Of a DNA stretch of 15,575 nucleotides, positions 5,245-13,400 are shown one piece after another. The translations under genes were made by a program, and so were the position numbers. How positions within the stretch are numbered: position 1 is the stretch's first letter; every line of letters begins with the position of its first letter. The stretch spans positions 1 to 15,575 of the forward strand of contig WOYM01000032.1 in NCBI GenBank assembly GCA_011620785.1, read 5' to 3'. The DNA is from Methanothrix sp. (GTDB lineage: Archaea; Halobacteriota; Methanosarcinia; Methanotrichales; Methanotrichaceae). The notes beneath the pieces were generated by a model, which saw nothing but the letters and a program-made list of their open reading frames with translations, had not been told where the DNA came from and made no database searches.

Positions 5245-7200
5245 ATGCAGGAATCACTCAATCCAGAATCATATGATAGAGAAGCCTTCTGGCATGATAT
5301 CAAGGAAAAGTGGCCGGGCAAGTTCAGAGATCTGGAGCGCTTCATCTTCCAGGAAATTCGCCCCGGCAACAGGATATTCGTGGGAACAGGTTGCGGGGAG
5401 CCCCAGCATCTGGTCAGTTCGCTTCTTGAATTCGTCAAAGAGCAACCCAAAGCCTTTCTTGATGCTGAGCTCATAAACATAGTCACCCTTGGGGTGGCAC
5501 CATACACGGACGAGAAGTTCCAGAGCAACTTTCGGCTCAACTCCTTTTTCATAGGCGACCATACTAGAAACGCCGTCAATAGGGGCGAAGCTGATTATAC
5601 CCCCATATTCCTCTCCAATCTCCCCCAGCTGATTCGATCGGAGAGAATACCGCTGGATGTGGCCCTCATCCAGACAACCCTGCCGGACAAGGATGGCAGA
5701 TTGAACCTGGGAGTGAGCGTCGATATCGTCCGCACGGCGGTGGAGAAGGCGGGAATAGTCATCGCCCAGCCCAACTCTCATATGCCCGCCATTAATGGCG
5801 ATGGCTGGATCTGGATGGACGACGTGGACTATCTGATACCCTGGGATGAGCCCCTTCTGGAGTACATAGAGGATGTCCCTGGTGAGATCGCCCAGAGGAT
5901 AGGAAAATATGTGGCCAGGATAGTGGAAGACGGCTCGACCATCCAGGTGGGATACGGCAGCATTCCCAATGCCATCGTCTCTAGCCTGAAGAAGAAAAAG
6001 CATCTGGGGGTGCATTCAGAGCTGCTAAGCGATGGCATAGCCGGGCTCATAAGGGATGAGGTGGTGGACAACAGCAATAAAAGCATCAATCCTGGAAAGA
6101 CCATCGCCACTTTCTGCATGGGCCACCGCTCGACATATGATTTTCTGCGAAATAACGATAGCATAGAGTTCAGGACCATCGACTACACCAACAACCCCCT
6201 GATCATCGCCCAGAACAGCAAAATGATAGCCATCAACAGCGCCCTGGAGATCGATCTCACCGGCCAGGCCACAGCAGAATCTTTGGGCCATAGCTTCTAT
6301 AGCGGTATAGGAGGCCAGGCCGATTTCATGAGGGGCACGGCTATTGCACCAGGAGGAAAGACCATCCTCGCTCTGCCTTCCACCGCTCTGATCACCAGCG
6401 GTGATTCCTCAGATGATGAGACCTCCCTGGAAGGGGGAAGAGTCTCCCGAATAGTTCCTTTCCTCAGGGAGGGAGCAGGGGTAACATTGACCAGGGGAGA
6501 CATTCATTATGTGGTAACTGAATACGGCATCGCCTATCTACATGGAAAGAGCATCCGAGAGAGGGCCATGGCCCTAATCGCCATCGCTCATCCCTTATTC
6601 CGCCTCTGGTTGATTGAGGAGTCTAAGAGGATGCATCTGATCTATCCGGACCAGGCCTTCATTCCAGGAGTGCAGGGAGAGTATCCGGAAGAGCTGGAGG
6701 CATGGAAGACCACCAGGACGGGCCTCGGAATCCTGTTGCGGCCGGTGAAGATCAGCGATGAGCCCCTTCTCAAAGACTTCTTCTACTCCCTGTCCGATGA
6801 GAGCATGTACCAGAGGTTCATCTCCGTCCGGAGAGATATTCCCCACCAGGAGCTTCAGAAGTTTGCTGCCGTTGATTACTTCCAGAAGATGGTTCTGGTG
6901 GCGACGAAAGAAGAGGATGGTATCGAGTCCATCTGCGGCCTGGGCCAGTATGGCATCAACAGCGATATGTTCACCGCAGATGTGGCTTTGGTGGTGAGGG
7001 ATGACTGCCAGAACCATGGAATAGGAGGCGAGCTCTTGGCATATCTGACATACCTCGCGAAAAGGCAGGGGCTCCTCGGATTCACCGCTGAGGTCCTGGC
7101 AGGAAATGATCCCGTATTCCATCTATTTAAAAAAATGGGTTTTGCAGTCAGCAAGAGGCGCGATTCCGGGGTATATGAGCTGGTGGCCATGTTTCCCTGA
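5245..7200 (+). CDS. acetyl-CoA hydrolase/CoA-transferase fused to a GNAT acetyltransferase
   Basis: This is a two-domain fusion of 651 residues. Residues about 30-480 are a family I CoA-transferase of the acetyl-CoA hydrolase/4-hydroxybutyrate CoA-transferase type. Seen are VGTGCGEP (46-53), VGYGSIPNA (235-243), HSELLSDG (257-264) with Glu259 as the likely catalytic residue forming the glutamyl-CoA thioester, the GIGGQADF loop (354-361) and the late VTEYGIAYL (424-432). Residues about 495-651 are a GNAT domain with an acetyl-CoA binding motif QNHGIGGEL (589-597). Such fusions are known in anaerobic bacteria and archaea. The enzyme could exchange CoA between acetate and other acids; the GNAT part might sense or acetylate with acetyl-CoA. 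The ATG has AAGGAG six bases upstream. The TnpB element ends only about 30 bases before it and may have displaced its original promoter. Confidence 0.88.
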   Translation: MQESLNPESYDREAFWHDIKEKWPGKFRDLERFIFQEIRPGNRIFVGTGCGEPQHLVSSLLEFVKEQPKAFLDAELINIVTLGVAPYTDEKFQSNFRLNSFFIGDHTRNAVNRGEADYTPIFLSNLPQLIRSERIPLDVALIQTTLPDKDGRLNLGVSVDIVRTAVEKAGIVIAQPNSHMPAINGDGWIWMDDVDYLIPWDEPLLEYIEDVPGEIAQRIGKYVARIVEDGSTIQVGYGSIPNAIVSSLKKKKHLGVHSELLSDGIAGLIRDEVVDNSNKSINPGKTIATFCMGHRSTYDFLRNNDSIEFRTIDYTNNPLIIAQNSKMIAINSALEIDLTGQATAESLGHSFYSGIGGQADFMRGTAIAPGGKTILALPSTALITSGDSSDDETSLEGGRVSRIVPFLREGAGVTLTRGDIHYVVTEYGIAYLHGKSIRERAMALIAIAHPLFRLWLIEESKRMHLIYPDQAFIPGVQGEYPEELEAWKTTRTGLGILLRPVKISDEPLLKDFFYSLSDESMYQRFISVRRDIPHQELQKFAAVDYFQKMVLVATKEEDGIESICGLGQYGINSDMFTADVALVVRDDCQNHGIGGELLAYLTYLAKRQGLLGFTAEVLAGNDPVFHLFKKMGFAVSKRRDSGVYELVAMFP

Positions 7201-7326
7201 CAACTGGTGATGGACCTCCAAAGGATCTTCATAATGTTCATACAAAACATACTTTTTTACATCATGAGAGCGATCGAAATATTATCTATCGGGTAGGAGA
7301 TGGATATCAAGAATCAAATGGGAGTG

Positions 7327-7339
7327 TAATATCATATTA
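7327..7339. promoter_or_regulatory. 13-base palindrome upstream of the secreted-protein gene
   Basis: TAATAT and ATATTA flank a single central C, ending five bases before the GAGGTGA ribosome-binding site (7345-7351). It could be a small operator or simply AT-rich leader. An upstream CGAAATATTAT (7275-7285) could provide BRE and TATA elements for a start near 7307. Confidence 0.25.
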
Positions 7340-7356
7340 AAATCGAGGTGAAGTGG

Positions 7357-8442
7357 ATGAAAAAAGACATTTTTCTAGCAATGATGAGCATTTTTGTCAT
7401 ATTCATGGCGATATCTGCCCATGGCCAGCAGGGCTTTGACCAGGCTTATACGGACAGTCCGTCTGCCATTGTCCCATATATCTCAGAGGGTCAGTATTAT
7501 GTCGATGGAAGCCTGAATCAATACTCTGAATTCGATGGATTAGAATTAACTGAGACAGGCTCAAGCTCCAAGGAGAGCACAATCTACCAGACCGTGGCTC
7601 CTTCAGGCGCTCCTGTTCCTGTTGCCCCCAGCAGCCCGGACATCCTGGGGCTGGATATACCTCCAGAATCATCTATAGTTGACTACAAAGAGGCGCCCAG
7701 CTCTGCCGGGGCTGAAGACTCACTGATCGCCGCAACTGACTTCGCTCCGACCGACTTCGCTAAAGCCGGCATCGATAGGGCTGACATCTCTACAACTGGC
7801 TCCTCTTTCGGCCAGCAGAGAAGGGCGACATCAAGCGAAAAGTCCACCTATCCATCCAATATCATCGCCGCAGTCCCAGGAGAAGTGATAGCAAGAAATG
7901 AGCTCTATTTGAGCTATGTTCCTCAGACGACAGGAGCTTGCAGGCTATTTGGCTGGCAGCCTATGTGGCTACAGATTTCCTCTTCCGGTCCATTATGGTT
8001 CTATGAGTGGTACCCCAATGGAGAGCTGAGTGTAAAATATCTGGGCTATTCCTCTGCCGGATGGAATAAGAAATGGTTCAATGGAGATGTTCCCGGCTGG
8101 CATATCCTCCAGTATTACTGCAATGGATGGAGCAACTATATCTACGTATATGTCTACGGCCAGGGCTCCGGCACCTGGACAGATCGGAATGCATACGTTC
8201 CAGCGCCGCTCAGCGGGACAGCTGCTGTGACCCTCAGGTCAAGCTGGCTTTTAGGCTATGATGTATACCTTGATGGAGAATACATAGGCACAGAGGGATT
8301 CGGAAAGGATCTTTCCGATGGCATTTACAGATTTAATGTGCCTGGGAACATGTGGCATACCATAGTGATCAGCAAGGATGGCGAGAGCTATTGGGAGACA
8401 GGGACATTCTTGAGTGGCGCAGCATACAGGTTCACCATTTGA
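7357..8442 (+). CDS. secreted W/Y-rich protein with a PEGA-like C-terminus
   Basis: I chose the ATG at 7357 because GAGGTGA lies at 7345-7351; the GTG at 7348 falls inside that site. The product is 361 residues. Residues 1-23 are a signal peptide (MKKDIF, then a hydrophobic core, then SAHG before QQG). Residues about 24-160 are low-complexity, rich in Ser, Ala, Pro, Asp and Thr, probably an extended stalk, and include the local repeat TDFAPTDFA. Residues about 170-285 are rich in Trp and Tyr (FGWQPMW, WFYEWYPNG, YYCNGWSNYIYVYVYG), suggesting a beta-rich binding domain. From about 291 the pattern VTLRSSWLLGYDVYLDG resembles a PEGA domain, a small surface beta fold. No C-terminal anchor is present. 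I do not know the family; a cell-envelope or sheath-associated adhesin or carbohydrate-binding role is only a guess. It has its own terminator. Confidence 0.82.
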   Translation: MKKDIFLAMMSIFVIFMAISAHGQQGFDQAYTDSPSAIVPYISEGQYYVDGSLNQYSEFDGLELTETGSSSKESTIYQTVAPSGAPVPVAPSSPDILGLDIPPESSIVDYKEAPSSAGAEDSLIAATDFAPTDFAKAGIDRADISTTGSSFGQQRRATSSEKSTYPSNIIAAVPGEVIARNELYLSYVPQTTGACRLFGWQPMWLQISSSGPLWFYEWYPNGELSVKYLGYSSAGWNKKWFNGDVPGWHILQYYCNGWSNYIYVYVYGQGSGTWTDRNAYVPAPLSGTAAVTLRSSWLLGYDVYLDGEYIGTEGFGKDLSDGIYRFNVPGNMWHTIVISKDGESYWETGTFLSGAAYRFTI

Positions 8443-8456
8443 TCTGACGATCTGAG

Positions 8457-8475
8457 CATATTTTTCATTTTTTTT
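8457..8475 (+). terminator. strong U-tract terminator
   Basis: Fifteen bases after the secreted-protein stop lies A-T5-C-A-T8. This is a dense T-tract of the kind at which archaeal RNA polymerase stops. No stable hairpin precedes it and none is needed in Archaea. Confidence 0.6.
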
Positions 8476-8737
8476 GTATAGCATTTCTAGTAATCATCCA
8501 ATGAACAAGGAGATTCTCACTCCGGACGAGGCTTATAACGCCATAGACTGGAAGAGCGTAATTCTCATAGGCGGCCTGATTCCCTTCGGAATAGCGATGG
8601 AGAACACTGGAGCTTCCAGGCTCATCGCCAGCTCTTTTGTCGATCTATACCATCAGGGATTACCTCAAGGCGGGGGGGGCGTTATAACCGTTCTTTTCAT
8701 ATGCATTGAAACAACATTCATCCATTTGTTAATCTGA
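8474..8737 (+). pseudogene. internal fragment of an SLC13-type anion permease
   Basis: From about 8501 the frame reads KEILTPDEAYNAIDWK, then VILIGGLIPFGIAMENTGA. This is the hallmark of one segment in the divalent-anion:sodium symporter (SLC13/DASS, ArsB-like) family, in which an E-A-Y-x-x-I-D-W-K stretch precedes a glycine-rich helix ending in ExTGA. A complete permease has about 400-600 residues and 10 or more helices; here only about 80 codons remain. There is no start signal, and it ends at TGA 8735-8737, just before the next gene. A run of eight G residues (8672-8679) precedes the weakly matching tail. It is a relic truncated on both sides. Next to a persulfide dioxygenase it may once have been a sulfur-compound permease, but the fragment cannot show substrate. 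Confidence 0.65.
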
Positions 8738-8749
8738 TAAGAGGTGAGA

Positions 8750-10129
8750 ATGATGATCATCCATCAATTTTTCGTCCCCGGCATCGCCCATAGCTCCTAC
8801 ATGGTAGCCGGGAATAACGTTTGTGCAGTCATCGACCCGGAACGAAACATCCGCCCTTATCTGGATTCTGCCAAGAGGATGGGCCTCAAGATCACTCATA
8901 TCCTGGAGACACACCTGCATGCTGACTTCATCTCCGGCCACCTCGACCTGGAAGGAGCGACTGGTGCCAGGATTTATGCTCCAGCATCTGCGAACTGCGC
9001 TTTTCCCCATGAGCCATTAAAAGAAGGGGACAGGATAAAGCTGGAGGATATCATCTTCTCGGTCATCGAGACCCCAGGCCACACCCCTGAGCACATCTCC
9101 TACATAGCTGCTGACACCAGCAGGGCAGATGACCCTGTCTCCCTCTTTTGCGGTGACACCCTCTTTGTAGGAGACGTTGGCAGGCCGGACCTCTTTCCGG
9201 GCAGAGCAGAGGAGCTTGCATCATCCCTCTATAATAGCCTGCACGAGAAGATCCTGAAGCTTCCGGACCACTGCGAGGTCTATCCCGTCCATAGCATGGG
9301 ATCGCTCTGCGGACGGGCGATAAGCGCTAAGAGGAGCAGCACCATCGGCTTTGAAAGAAAATACAACTACGCCCTGCAGATATCCGATCGCCAGGAGTTC
9401 ATACATTCCCTCACCTCGGATATGCCGGCTGCCCCGGACCACTTCGCTCGCTGCTCGGAGATCAACAGGGTGGGGCCCAGTCTCATGAGGAGCCTCAAAA
9501 TCCCCAAACCTTTGGATCCCAAGGCCTTTTCCAATAGCATAAAATCCGAAAAGGCGGCAATCTTGGACGTACGAAGCTATCCGGCATTCTCCGGCCTGCA
9601 TATACCTGGATCCTGGCATATCGATCTTGCCGGCAGCTTCGCCACCCAGGCAGGCTGGGTCATACCCCCAAAAAAGGACATCTTCCTGGTGGTTGAAGGG
9701 AATGAGCAGGTGGACGAGGCTGCTATGCAGCTGCGCCGGGTAGGTCTGGATAGCGTGGAAGCGTTCCTGGAAAGGGGCATGCTGGCCTGGGGAGTGAACG
9801 CTATGCCAGTAGATACTGTTCCAATAATAACCCCCAATAAGGCAAATGATCTGGTTGCATCGGAAAAGGCGGTTATCATCGATGTCCGGTCAGCGGAGGA
9901 GAAGACTGAAGATTGCGTCATCGGATCGATTCAGATCCCCTGGCATGACCTCAGAACCAGACATAAAGAGCTATCCAGGGATAGGAAGTACATTGTGATG
10001 TGCAGAGGAGGACAGAGGGCGAGCATTGCGGCATCCATCCTGAAGATGAATGGATTTAATAACGTCTTTAATATGGCTGGCGGATTCACCGCGTACCAGA
10101 AGCTGGGTATCTGCGCCCTTAACGACTGA
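8750..10129 (+). CDS. CstB-like persulfide dioxygenase with two rhodanese domains
   Basis: This is a metallo-beta-lactamase-fold non-haem Fe(II) enzyme fused to two rhodanese domains. The layout matches CstB of Staphylococcus aureus, which oxidises persulfides and transfers sulfane sulfur to make thiosulfate. Numbered from ATG 8750 (459 residues), the metal site is HLHADF (55-60), the His in TPGHTPEH (about 108-115), Asp142 in GDTLFVGDVGRPD, and His181 in VHSMGSLCG. The first rhodanese (about 268-350) lacks the active-site cysteine, as is usual in this family. The second (about 372-455) has the loop CRGGQRA with Cys418. GAGGTGA at 8741-8747 supports ATG 8750 or 8753; the in-frame GTG at 8744 lies inside that site. 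Neighbours on both sides are remnants of transporters. Oxygen-dependent persulfide oxidation is odd in a methanogen, so it may serve oxygen or sulfide stress, or sulfur transfer. Confidence 0.88.
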   Translation: MMIIHQFFVPGIAHSSYMVAGNNVCAVIDPERNIRPYLDSAKRMGLKITHILETHLHADFISGHLDLEGATGARIYAPASANCAFPHEPLKEGDRIKLEDIIFSVIETPGHTPEHISYIAADTSRADDPVSLFCGDTLFVGDVGRPDLFPGRAEELASSLYNSLHEKILKLPDHCEVYPVHSMGSLCGRAISAKRSSTIGFERKYNYALQISDRQEFIHSLTSDMPAAPDHFARCSEINRVGPSLMRSLKIPKPLDPKAFSNSIKSEKAAILDVRSYPAFSGLHIPGSWHIDLAGSFATQAGWVIPPKKDIFLVVEGNEQVDEAAMQLRRVGLDSVEAFLERGMLAWGVNAMPVDTVPIITPNKANDLVASEKAVIIDVRSAEEKTEDCVIGSIQIPWHDLRTRHKELSRDRKYIVMCRGGQRASIAASILKMNGFNNVFNMAGGFTAYQKLGICALND

Positions 10130-10139
10130 TCTCTTATGA

Positions 10140-10445
10140 TCGATCGGATCTACCGTTCTCGGCGGGCTGATATTCGGGGCGGGGTTTGCTATTCTGGGCT
10201 ACTGTCCAGGAACCGCTGCTGCTGCATTTGGGTCCGGAGCGATTGATGCCCTGGTGGGGATGGTTGGCATCATTATTGGAGCGGGGATGTTCGCCCGCCT
10301 CTATCCTGTCCTGAACCGGTCGGTGCTGAAATGGGGACCCCTTCCAGAGGGCACAATACCGGAGCTTATAGGCATCAGGCCGGCAATCGTCATTGCTGCC
10401 GTGGCAGTCTTGATAGTCGCCGTGCTGCGCTGGCTCAGCTTTTAA
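10140..10445 (+). pseudogene. C-terminal fragment of a YeeE/YedE-like (DUF6691) sulfur transporter
   Basis: An open frame of 101 codons without a valid start begins with IGSTVLGGLIFGAGFAILGYCPGT, written here in short motifs: GGLIFGAGF, LGYCPGT, DALVGMVG and GAGMFARLYP. This is the C-terminal part of the DUF6691/YeeE-YedE family of thiosulfate and sulfur-compound channels, with the conserved cysteine in YCPGT. Two or three hydrophobic helices remain. In full-length members roughly 60-80 residues with further helices precede this point. Here a TGA (10137-10139) interrupts the frame directly upstream, and the only nearby ATG (10136) is out of frame. It lies ten bases after the persulfide dioxygenase stop, in the order often seen for sulfur-detoxification operons, so the operon probably lost its transporter by a deletion. 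Confidence 0.72.
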
Positions 10446-10449
10446 TAAC

Positions 10450-10484
10450 AATATATATAACCTAAGCCCGATCTGATCAAAGGA
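10450..10484 (+). promoter_or_regulatory. TATA promoter and ribosome-binding site of the SNF2 gene
   Basis: AATATATATAA at 10450-10460 is a good archaeal TATA box. It predicts a transcription start near 10478-10482. AAAGGA at 10479-10484 is a purine-rich site eight bases before the ATG at 10493. The predicted start is thus very close to the ribosome-binding site, giving a short leader. Confidence 0.55.
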
Positions 10485-10492
10485 CTTAAAGC

Positions 10493-13400
10493 ATGTACGT
10501 CTTGCACTCTCTCTGGGATACCGAGGCATTTTATATCTGGGCTGAATCCTCAGCTTTGCCTCTGGTTAATCAGGGCTCTTCAGCCAGCAGCGAAGGGATT
10601 CCAGCTCACCCATTCTCCTTGCCGGGAAAGGAACTTAAAACGAAGATATCAGGGGCATTTCACCTGAACGGCAGCCAGACAAAGACACTGATTCTCAGGA
10701 TTCCTTCCGGCAAAAATGGACCTCTTCCCTCGCCCTGGCTATTGAGAGAGGATTACATCTCACAAAAGCCTGCTGGGCTGATCGAATGCGCTGTTGATGT
10801 TCTAGCCCTTGCGCCTGACCTGGCAGCCAAATTTCTTCTGGATCTTCCTGTACATCCGCTCAAGGGAGTTGTTTATGCTGATTCAATGCGGTTTTGGTCC
10901 AGGCTCGCCCTATATTCCCTGGAGCTGGTGGCAAAAGAGCAGTTTGTGCCTGCGGTCAGAGAAAGATACTCTCTATGGAAGGCGGTGATGGATGAGACCG
11001 ATCTGGAACGGCTTGATCGCTTCTCAAAAGCCATGCCACCAAGCTGCCAGGCACTCAGATCGTTCCCCACAGATAAATCCTCTCCAAAAGATCTGGCGAG
11101 AAGCTTCGTGGACGGAATGGCTGACTCTCTGGTGCGCGGCAGCTTGAAGCAGCTTACACTCCTCCCACCCAGGAGAGGGCGCAGACCGCGGGTGACTCCT
11201 CTGCCCCAGCAGTTCTTGCTGTCTCTTACCTCAAAGGACCCAACGCTTGAAGCCTCGACTGAGGAGATCGCCGCCTTCGCCAAGAAGATGACCTCCTGGA
11301 CAAGTGAACTCGAGCCGAAAGCGGTGTCCGTACCATTTCGCACCTGCTTCCGGCTGCAAGCCCCGGCGGAAGAGGAGACCTGGAGATTGAGCTTCTTCCT
11401 CCAGGCAAAAGACGACCGCAGCCTGATGGTCCCGGCGGGAGAAGTATGGAGGACAAAGTCGGATGCTCTCACCCTCTTGAAAAAGAGCATAAAGAATCCG
11501 CAAGAGCAGCTTCTCGCTGACCTGGGCAGAGCAGCGCGACTCTTTCCCCAGCTGGAAAAGAGCTTGGAGACTGCCCGGCCTGCAGAACTGGAGATGGAAA
11601 CCAAAGAAGCTTATTCATTCCTGCGCCAATCGGCTCCCCTTTTAGAGCAGAATGGCTTCGGAGTAATGCTGCCCACCTGGTGGCAGCGACCCGGCACACG
11701 CCTGGGTGTGAAACTGCAGCTGAAGGACGCTCCCAGGAAAGAGGGTAATGCTGGTTCTGCTTTCTTCGGCCTGAACTCGGTTGTGAAATACGACTGGCAG
11801 CTATCTCTGGGTGACTATGTTATCTCTCGAGAGGAGTTCGCACAGCTCTCTCACCTCAAGATCCCTCTTATTCAAATAAGGGGAGAATGGATGGAGCTGA
11901 GGCCTCAGGATATCGAGGCAGCCATTGATTTTTTCCATAAGAACAGGAACCATGAGATGACCCTGGCTGAGGCTCTGCATCTGGGCTTGAATCCAGCCGG
12001 CCATCTCTTGCCTGAAGCTAAAACCACCCTTCCCGTGCACGGCTTTGAGGCCGAGGGCAAGATCAAAGAGATGCTTTCCGCCCTTTCTGACCCCAGCGGC
12101 CATATGAAGCAACTCTCTTCCCCCCGAGATTTCCAGGGCACGCTGCGGCCCTATCAGCTGCGGGGTGTATCCTGGCTCATGTACTTGAACCGGCTCGGCC
12201 TGGGAGCCTGTCTGGCGGATGATATGGGTCTGGGAAAAACGATAGAGTTGATTGCATTTCTTCTGCATGAGAGAGAGACTATGAACAGCCCCGGCCCAAC
12301 TCTTCTCATCTGTCCCATGTCTGTTGCCGGCAACTGGGAGCGGGAGATCGAGCGCTTTGCCCCCGGGCTGAAGGTCCTCATGCATCACGGCCTGGGCCGC
12401 CTCTCCGGCAAGGACTTCGAGAAGGTGGCGGAAAAGGCAGATGTGGTTATCACCACCTACTCCCTTGCCCAGAGGGATGAGGAAGAGCTTAATGCCGTAT
12501 CCTGGGGTCACATAGTCTTGGACGAGGCGCAGGGCATCAAGAACCAGTCTGCCCGGCAGACCCAGTCCATAAAGCGCCTGAAAGCCATTCAGAAGATCGC
12601 TCTGACAGGAACGCCCGTGGAGAACAGGCTCTCTGAGCTATGGTCGATCATGGATTTCCTCAATCCCGGCTATCTGGGCTCATTCGAATCCTTCCGCAGG
12701 GATTTCGTGCTGCCCATAGAAAGATACAACAATAAGGCTCATTCCGAGGCCTTGCGATCTCTCATCCAGCCCTTTGTCCTCCGCCGGCTAAAGACCGACT
12801 CCACAGTGATAAAGGACCTCCCAGAAAAGACGGAGATGAAGGTAGGCTATAATTTGACGCCGGAGCAGGCGAGCCTTTATGCTGCGGTGGTGGAGGATAT
12901 GCTATCCCGAATCGAGTCTTCTGAAGGCATGAAGCGCAAAGGCCAGATTCTGGCTGCACTGACCAAGCTCAAACAGATCTGCAACCACCCGGCGCTCTTC
13001 CTGCAGGACGGAAGCCCGCTGGAGGGCCGCTCCGGAAAGCTGTCCCGTCTGGAGGAGATGCTCGACGAGGTCATTTCTGTTGGTGACAGGGCCCTGATAT
13101 TCACTCAGTTCGCCGGCATGGGGGCGATGCTCAGACATCAGCTGCAGGAAAAGCTTGGGGTTGAAGTCCTCTTCCTGCACGGCAAGACCAGCCGGAAGCA
13201 GAGAGACGAGATGATCCAGAGGTTCCAGCAAGGGGGTTCGCCAATATTCATACTGTCATTAAAGGCAGGGGGCTTCGGCCTCAATCTGACTGCTGCCAAC
13301 CATGTATTCCACTTCGATCGCTGGTGGAATCCTGCGGTGGAGAATCAGGCTACCGATCGCGCCTTCCGCATCGGCCAGAAGAAGAACGTCTTTGTGCATA

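Noticed and set aside
5269..6015. Long open frame (248 codons) antisense to the CoA-transferase
   Set aside because: It lies entirely opposite a strongly supported gene, shows no family motif, and long antisense frames arise from the codon bias of the sense gene.
7348..7350. GTG at 7348 as the start of the secreted protein
   Set aside because: It overlaps the GAGGTGA site that serves the ATG at 7357, and starting there gives a typical MKK signal peptide.
8744..8749. GTG at 8744 as the start of the persulfide dioxygenase
   Set aside because: The GTG is part of the GAGGTGA ribosome-binding site. ATG 8750 or 8753 has proper spacing.
8912..8935. Missing histidine in the HxHxDH motif of the persulfide dioxygenase (HADF)
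   Set aside because: HADF is, from memory, the usual form in MBL-rhodanese fusions, so it is not a sign of inactivation.
9570..9800. First rhodanese domain lacking its cysteine, as if damaged
   Set aside because: The first rhodanese of CstB-like proteins is generally a pseudo-domain; the second carries the cysteine.
10873..12511. Two long antisense frames (about 240 codons each) within the SNF2 gene
   Set aside because: The sense strand has a continuous protein through this whole stretch with SNF2 motifs directly following; the antisense products are low-complexity and unrecognised.
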